Source: Eubacterium sp. (GTDB lineage Bacteria; Bacillota; Clostridia; Oscillospirales; Acutalibacteraceae). From it: DNA of 64,000 nucleotides. The position numbers were made by a program, and so were the translations under genes. Below, in pieces: positions 63,873 through 64,000 of this stretch. A model generated the notes under the pieces. It had not been told where the DNA came from. It saw only the letters and a program-made list of their open reading frames with translations, and searched no databases. How positions within the stretch are numbered: the first letter of the stretch is position 1; every line of letters starts with the position of its first letter. Location: the NCBI GenBank assembly GCA_017463985.1, contig JAFUEH010000010.1, positions 1 to 64,000 on the forward strand, in the 5' to 3' direction.

Positions 63873-64000
63873 ATGAAGCAATTAAAGGTGATCGTCTATG
63901 CGATCTGTAAAAATGAAGAAAAATTTGTGAAACGGTGGATGGCGTCCATGCGCGAGGCGGACGCAGTTTATGTGGCGGATACCGGCTCAGAGGACAATAC
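63873..64000 (+). CDS. Glycosyltransferase family 2 (partial, runs off the window)
   Basis: The first 42 residues read VIVYAICKNEEKFVKRWM, then YVADTGSEDNT: the nucleotide-sugar-binding start of GT2 enzymes (CKNE.. and DTGS..D). GGAG lies nine bases before the ATG. Its place behind a Thr-rich collagen-like gene suggests that it glycosylates that protein. Confidence 0.8.
   Translation, partial: MKQLKVIVYAICKNEEKFVKRWMASMREADAVYVADTGSEDN

Overview
The window reads as chromosome of an anaerobic, gut-type member of the Clostridia (Ruminococcaceae/Oscillospiraceae-like). The signs are strong purine-rich ribosome binding sites, TTGACA/TATAAT promoters, intrinsic terminators, GPH-type sugar symporters without a PTS, an oxygen-sensitive pyruvate formate-lyase system, an anaerobic sulfatase-maturating enzyme, a GHKL/LytTR two-component pair and a BclA-like collagen protein. 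No rRNA, intact tRNA, CRISPR array, phage or complete insertion sequence was found. The genus cannot be fixed from the sequence alone.

Layout. 1-600: a scarred edge with a protein tail, a perfect 36-bp palindrome, a dispersed repeat and an AraC remnant. 600-6200: a TetR-controlled redox cassette (aldo/keto reductase, flavin reductase-like protein, flavodoxin, LtrA-like membrane protein, frameshifted cyclophilin-like lipoprotein, iron alcohol dehydrogenase), bracketed by two direct copies of a ~55-bp repeat. 6250-8040: a membrane acyltransferase and an SGNH esterase. 8200-10900: a large surface protein built from three A+B domain pairs. 11070-20850: a glycoside operon (GH3, GH43, GPH transporter, GH78, GH1) with a divergent TetR regulator. 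20850-21280: a scar with a third repeat copy and the 3' part of a tRNA-Thr gene. 21290-30720: a complete L-rhamnose operon (GH78, GPH transporter, rhaB, rhaA, rhaD, fucO) with a divergent AraC regulator. 30715-37000: a third rhamnoside operon (GPH transporter, broken esterase, SGNH hydrolase, GH78) with its own TetR regulator.

37200-43500 holds stress and accessory genes: GNAT, HxlR with an FMN reductase, an unusual exonuclease-BRCT-cysteine protein in AT-rich DNA, MATE, a hexapeptide acetyltransferase and an AraC regulator. 43600-47430 is pflA-pflB-crp/fnr with a good FNR-like box upstream of pflB. 47680-52000 has a membrane methyltransferase and a sulfate-ester module (sulfatase diverging from anSME plus a TSUP exporter). 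52100-55300: GNAT and MATE behind a leader terminator, then a secreted metallophosphoesterase. 55300-62650: GHKL kinase and LytTR regulator divergent from a two-gene ABC exporter, a tyrosine-phosphatase-like protein and a polytopic membrane protein. 62700-64000: a collagen-like surface protein and the start of a glycosyltransferase.

How it fits together. The centre of the window is devoted to plant rhamnoglycosides. Three transport-and-hydrolysis operons lack obvious export signals on their glycosidases, so small glycosides are probably imported and then cut inside the cell. Released rhamnose enters RhaA-RhaB-RhaD, and lactaldehyde is reduced by FucO to 1,2-propanediol. PFL handles pyruvate anaerobically. 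Two genes (4392-4938 and 34062-34824) are each broken by one extra base in a homopolymer, which could be real decay or a sequencing error.
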